A stretch of DNA of 64,000 bases, from positions 16,373 to 80,372 of the forward strand of contig QAMI01000010.1 of the NCBI GenBank assembly GCA_003150395.1, given 5' to 3'. Position 1 is the stretch's first letter. The number at the start of each line of letters is the position of its first letter. The notes under the pieces were generated by a model. That model was not told the origin of the DNA and did no database searches. It saw nothing but the letters and a program-made list of their open reading frames with translations. The DNA comes from Candidatus Gastranaerophilales bacterium (GTDB taxonomy: Bacteria; Cyanobacteriota; Vampirovibrionia; Gastranaerophilales; Gastranaerophilaceae). This document shows positions 61,665 through 64,000 of this stretch, piece after piece. The translations under genes and the position numbers were made by a program.

Positions 61665-61680
61665 CCCTGCGCCACAAAGG
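61665..61680 (-). pseudogene. Partial duplicate of the 5' end of tRNA-Thr (GGT)
   Basis: CCCTGCGCCACAAAGG is identical to 61568-61583, the acceptor/D-arm part of the intact tRNA-Thr (GGT) 97 bases away. The rest of a tRNA is missing. Flanking GAGT and CTCT fragments look like further decayed tRNA sequence. Confidence 0.55.
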
Positions 61681-61713
61681 TTCAAATATCTTAGGCTTAT
61701 CTTTTTTAAAACT

Positions 61714-61785
61714 TGCCGACTATAGGAATCGAACCTACAACCTACGGTTTACAAAACCGTTGCTCTACCATTGAGCCAAGTCGGC
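61714..61785 (-). tRNA. tRNA-Thr (TGT)
   Basis: Minus strand. Acceptor GCCGACT/AGTCGGC, anticodon stem ACGGT/ACCGT with loop TTTGTAA (anticodon TGT), T-loop GTTCGATTC. CCA is not encoded. Confidence 0.96.
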
Positions 61786-61888
61786 AAGTCACATGTCTTA
61801 TTGTATATAGAAAATTTTTCACTGTCAAGCATTTTTTATTATTTCCTTTTCATGTATAATTATTTAGTGAATATCGGAGGTTTTATCT

Positions 61889-62230
61889 ATGCTGAGACAA
61901 GTCGCACCTATTTTACTTTTGACAATTTCCAATGTTTTCATGACGTTTGCATGGTACGGACATTTAAAATTTAAATCGGCGCCGCTTTTGCTTGTTATTA
62001 TTATTAGCTGGGGAATTGCCTTTTTTGAATACTGTTTCCAGGTGCCGGCTAACCGCATAGGGCATGAATTTTTCTCTGCCGCACAGCTAAAAACTCTTCA
62101 AGAAGTAATAACACTTGTTGTATTCAGCGTATTCTCCGTGCTTTATTTAAAAGAGGATTTTCGCTGGAATTATCTTGTTGGATTTTTGTTTATAATTCTT
62201 GCAGTATTTTTCATTTTTAAAAAATGGTAA
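61889..62230 (+). CDS. DUF486 family membrane protein
   Basis: 113 residues with four predicted membrane helices, the small-multidrug-transporter-like layout of DUF486: VAPILLLTISNVFMTFAWYGHL, then WGIAFFEYCFQVPANRIGH, LKTLQEVITLVVFSVFS and LVGFLFIILAVFFIF. FEYCFQVPANRIG is the most typical stretch. GGAGG precedes the ATG. Transport substrate unknown. Confidence 0.9.
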   Translation: MLRQVAPILLLTISNVFMTFAWYGHLKFKSAPLLLVIIISWGIAFFEYCFQVPANRIGHEFFSAAQLKTLQEVITLVVFSVFSVLYLKEDFRWNYLVGFLFIILAVFFIFKKW

Positions 62231-62251
62231 ATTCGTGGACCAAAAAACACG

Positions 62252-62491
62252 CTAATCTGTAACGCTTAGAAAATCGTTAAGTAGTTTTCTCCGGTATCGA
62301 TATTTTTGTGAGATTAAGTATTTCACGTAAAAAATTTTAAAAAGTCTTTGCGTGTAAGTATTTTCAAATACTTTTAGCTTATAGCGGCTGCTGTTTTTAC
62401 GTCTGATTATAGAATAAAATTCCGGCAGAAAAGGCGTCTTCAATACATAATACTGTTTTTGTAGGTTATCTTTTATTACTATAAAATGCAT
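62252..62491 (-). CDS. Small basic protein, uncertain
   Basis: 79 residues rich in Lys, Arg, Tyr and Phe (RYKLKVFENTYTQRLFK). No motif and no Shine-Dalgarno, but the promoter-like TATACT lies six bases before the ATG, as at other genes here. May be a real small nucleic-acid-binding protein or a chance frame. Confidence 0.3.
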   Translation of the reverse strand: MHFIVIKDNLQKQYYVLKTPFLPEFYSIIRRKNSSRYKLKVFENTYTQRLFKIFYVKYLISQKYRYRRKLLNDFLSVTD

Positions 62492-62503
62492 ACCAACAGT
62501 ATA
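62489..62503 (-). promoter_or_regulatory. -10 box six bases before ATG (leaderless pattern)
   Basis: On the minus strand: TATACT, GTTGGT, ATG 62491. No Shine-Dalgarno. Confidence 0.35.
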
Positions 62504-62533
62504 ATCTTATTTTTAGTTATGACAAGAGGAAAT

Positions 62534-63244
62534 TTATGCGTTTTTTGTCAGTTCTTTTTTTAATTTTCTTGGTAGTTTTTCCTTGTTTGATTTCGTTAAT
62601 TTTTCAGGAGCTTGCTCCGTTAAAAGCATGCTTTTCAATTTTTCAAATGGTCTTTGTGTGTGAAGAATAACTCTGCGTCTTGCTTTTTCAATTCTACGCG
62701 GATTTTTTATTTGACCTGCTGTTTTTTCTCTGTTTTTTCCCTTTGGAAGCGGTTCTAATTTTGTTTTATTTTTTTGTATTGAAGAGTTCATTAGGTCAAC
62801 TTCAAATTCTGCACGGTCAAGTACATCTAATAATTCACTGCTTCCGTAACGTTTTGTATCAAAGCTGTGATAGTAATTTCTGTACATGTCATCAGTTGGA
62901 AACATCTCATTATGTGTCCCAAACTTTGGAATTGGTGATACAGTATATGAACTTTGCGTATAACCTTTTTCATCAAGAGTTTTTACCGATAAAAGCTGCT
63001 TGGCTTTATCTGCAAGTTCAATGATTATATTGTTTGGGTTTTTGGCCTGGCGTTCTTTAATTGCTTGTGAAAAAACTGACCAAAGGGGTTTTGAGTGACC
63101 TTCAGGAATGTTTGTATTTATGTAAGTTACATTTGGATTAGCTTTAATAATACGGTCAGCCTTTTTTAAAAGTTTTTCTGCTTCTATTGATGCTATGTAG
63201 AGTTGTCCAAAATTTGTTTGTGTATAATTGTTTTGAATTTTCAT
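62534..63244 (-). CDS. Hypothetical protein
   Basis: 236 residues, not recognised. N-terminus MKIQNNYTQTNFGQLYIAS has the polar stretch and F-G turn seen in other hypothetical genes here. Middle part is mixed; the C-terminal ~70 residues are highly basic (RRIEKARRRVILHTQRP, KEKLPRKLKKELTK), which suggests nucleic-acid contact or a disordered tail. AAGGAG precedes the ATG. No signal peptide. Confidence 0.65.
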   Translation of the reverse strand: MKIQNNYTQTNFGQLYIASIEAEKLLKKADRIIKANPNVTYINTNIPEGHSKPLWSVFSQAIKERQAKNPNNIIIELADKAKQLLSVKTLDEKGYTQSSYTVSPIPKFGTHNEMFPTDDMYRNYYHSFDTKRYGSSELLDVLDRAEFEVDLMNSSIQKNKTKLEPLPKGKNREKTAGQIKNPRRIEKARRRVILHTQRPFEKLKSMLLTEQAPEKLTKSNKEKLPRKLKKELTKNA

Positions 63245-63304
63245 TTTTACTCCTTAACTAATATTTATATTAATATAAAGCTCCTAAAAAATAATTTTGC
63301 CCCC

Positions 63305-63333
63305 TTGCGTAGCACTAAAAAATAGTTTATAAT
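63305..63333 (+). promoter_or_regulatory. Promoter of the fourth G-tract prepilin gene
   Basis: TTGCGT (63305-63310), 17-base spacer, TATAAT (63328-63333). AAGGAG at 63356-63361 leads to ATG 63371. Confidence 0.75.
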
Positions 63334-63370
63334 AAAGAAGAGCAAAGAAAAAATTAAGGAGCAACGAAGT

Positions 63371-64000
63371 ATGAAATACAGACATAGCTTGAATTTCCAG
63401 GGGGGGGGGGCGCCCGCAAAACCAGCTCCTTAAAGGGTTTCGAGAAAAAGTATCTTTGGTAAGGCTCTTAAGCCTATTGAAAAATTTTCAAATAAGCCTA
63501 TCAGCCCTAACAATCGGAGAATTTCTAATCGGATTAGCAATAATCGGAGTTCTGGCGCTAATCCTAATCCCAATCTACAAAACCGCGACCCCCGACAAGC
63601 TGGAGTCGCTCCACAAAAAAGCAACCTACACCGTAGACCGCATAGTAAACGAACTGTCAACTGATGAATACCTCTACCCAAATAATGGGGAATATACAGG
63701 TTTAAGTAATACCGCCGGTGTCCAATACGGTGGGCAATACCATTGGGGTTCTAGCAAGTTTTGTACACTCTTCGCTTCCCGTATAATAAAGAAACCAAAC
63801 AGTGAAGTAAATTGCTCTCCAAACAGTGTAAGTGTAACCAGTTCCGAAGGTATAGACTGGTACCTGCCAATAAGTGATTTCAAAAATGGTAGTGAAACCA
63901 TCCTCGTCGATGTAAACGGAAGCGAGCTTCCCAACGAACTGGGCACCGATCGCTTCGAATACAAAGTAAAACCGGGCCTGAAAGTAGAAGTAGAAGAACC
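63371..64000 (+). pseudogene. G-tract prepilin-like gene, two frame breaks, cut by the window end
   Basis: ATG 63371 reads MKYRHSLNFQGGGAPAKPAP and stops at 63431 with 11 Gs. With 10 (or 13) Gs the frame stays open to the A-run at 63480-63485, where one A too many breaks it again; with five As it would join ISLSALTIGEFLIGLAIIGV and run to the window end. The prepilin region has Gly before the helix but the +5 Glu context is TIGEFLIGL, a variant of FTLAEVLIT. The C-terminal part has VDVNGSELPNELGTDRFEY. Codons are markedly richer in C and G than in neighbouring genes. Confidence 0.6.
63400..63410 (+). repeat. Poly-G tract, 11 bases
   Basis: Fourth homopolymer at the same place relative to the start codon (after the codons for a ...FQ leader). 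Confidence 0.95.

Noticed and set aside
63430..63964. Two minus-strand frames over the last prepilin gene
   Set aside because: Both are shadows of the GC-richer prepilin coding sequence and lack start signals.

Overview
The window comes from a low-GC bacterium that is most likely a non-photosynthetic relative of Cyanobacteria (Melainabacteria/Vampirovibrionia, probably the gut-type Gastranaerophilales). The best evidence is an OmpR-class regulator at 46980-47729 whose sequence closely matches cyanobacterial RpaB. Supporting signs are LL-diaminopimelate aminotransferase (DapL), glycogen metabolism (pgi, glgA, phosphohexomutase), a three-SLH envelope protein, HydG (anaerobic [FeFe]-hydrogenase maturation) and many prepilin-like proteins with an FTLAEVLITLGIIGI-type N-terminus. 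No photosynthesis gene, IS element, phage module or CRISPR array was seen.

Layout. 1-6235: a prepilin-like 3' end, pgi, an exported protein, trxB, then pilT-recO behind a promoter and a perfect palindrome. 6396-9822: a Tyr/Asn-rich exported protein followed by a flagellar cluster (fliJ, fliK-like, rod/hook protein). 9888-14060: a stand-alone TOPRIM protein, a possible papain-like protease and a 5'-nucleotidase-like enzyme. 14057-15819: flhB and a FliA-like sigma factor on the minus strand. 16094-22149: a G-tract prepilin, deoC, metF, phosphohexomutase and two plsC paralogues. 22272-28016: a HEAT-repeat protein, an unpaired transketolase C-subunit, ftsE-ftsX with a degenerate receiver/GGDEF protein, and an isochorismatase-like hydrolase. 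28123-34417: two prepilins, ribF, a YibE/F protein, ruvB and dapL. 34586-40307: a very large zinc-ribbon/STAND-like protein, glgA and a broken G-tract prepilin. 40308-47729: ybaB-recR, a matrixin-like protease, accD-accA-prmA-kdsB, an XRE regulator, a prepilin and rpaB. 47867-61122: tRNA-His, small hypothetical genes, an exonuclease, a HAD enzyme, a TPR protein, typA, mnmA, hydG, a formyltransferase, smpB, an orphan OppF and an SLH protein. 61408-61785: a Thr-Thr-Tyr tRNA cluster. The window ends in another G-tract prepilin.

The most interesting signal is a dispersed family of seven prepilin-like genes. Four begin with a short ORF that runs straight into an 11-12 base poly-G tract. As written, the reading frame opened by the well-placed ATG does not continue into the prepilin domain at any of the four. 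At three of them, loss of a single G joins ATG, leader and prepilin domain. This is the classic form of slipped-strand phase variation and suggests a switchable set of surface pilins or pseudopilins. PilT encoded nearby could retract pili built from them.

A second recurring signal is a -10-like hexamer placed exactly six bases before ATG, with no Shine-Dalgarno sequence. It occurs at nine genes and suggests a leaderless mRNA class. A third is an in-frame palindromic repeat inserted in the coding sequence of prmA, comparable to Rickettsia palindromic elements. All assignments rest on reading the sequence only; no database search was run.
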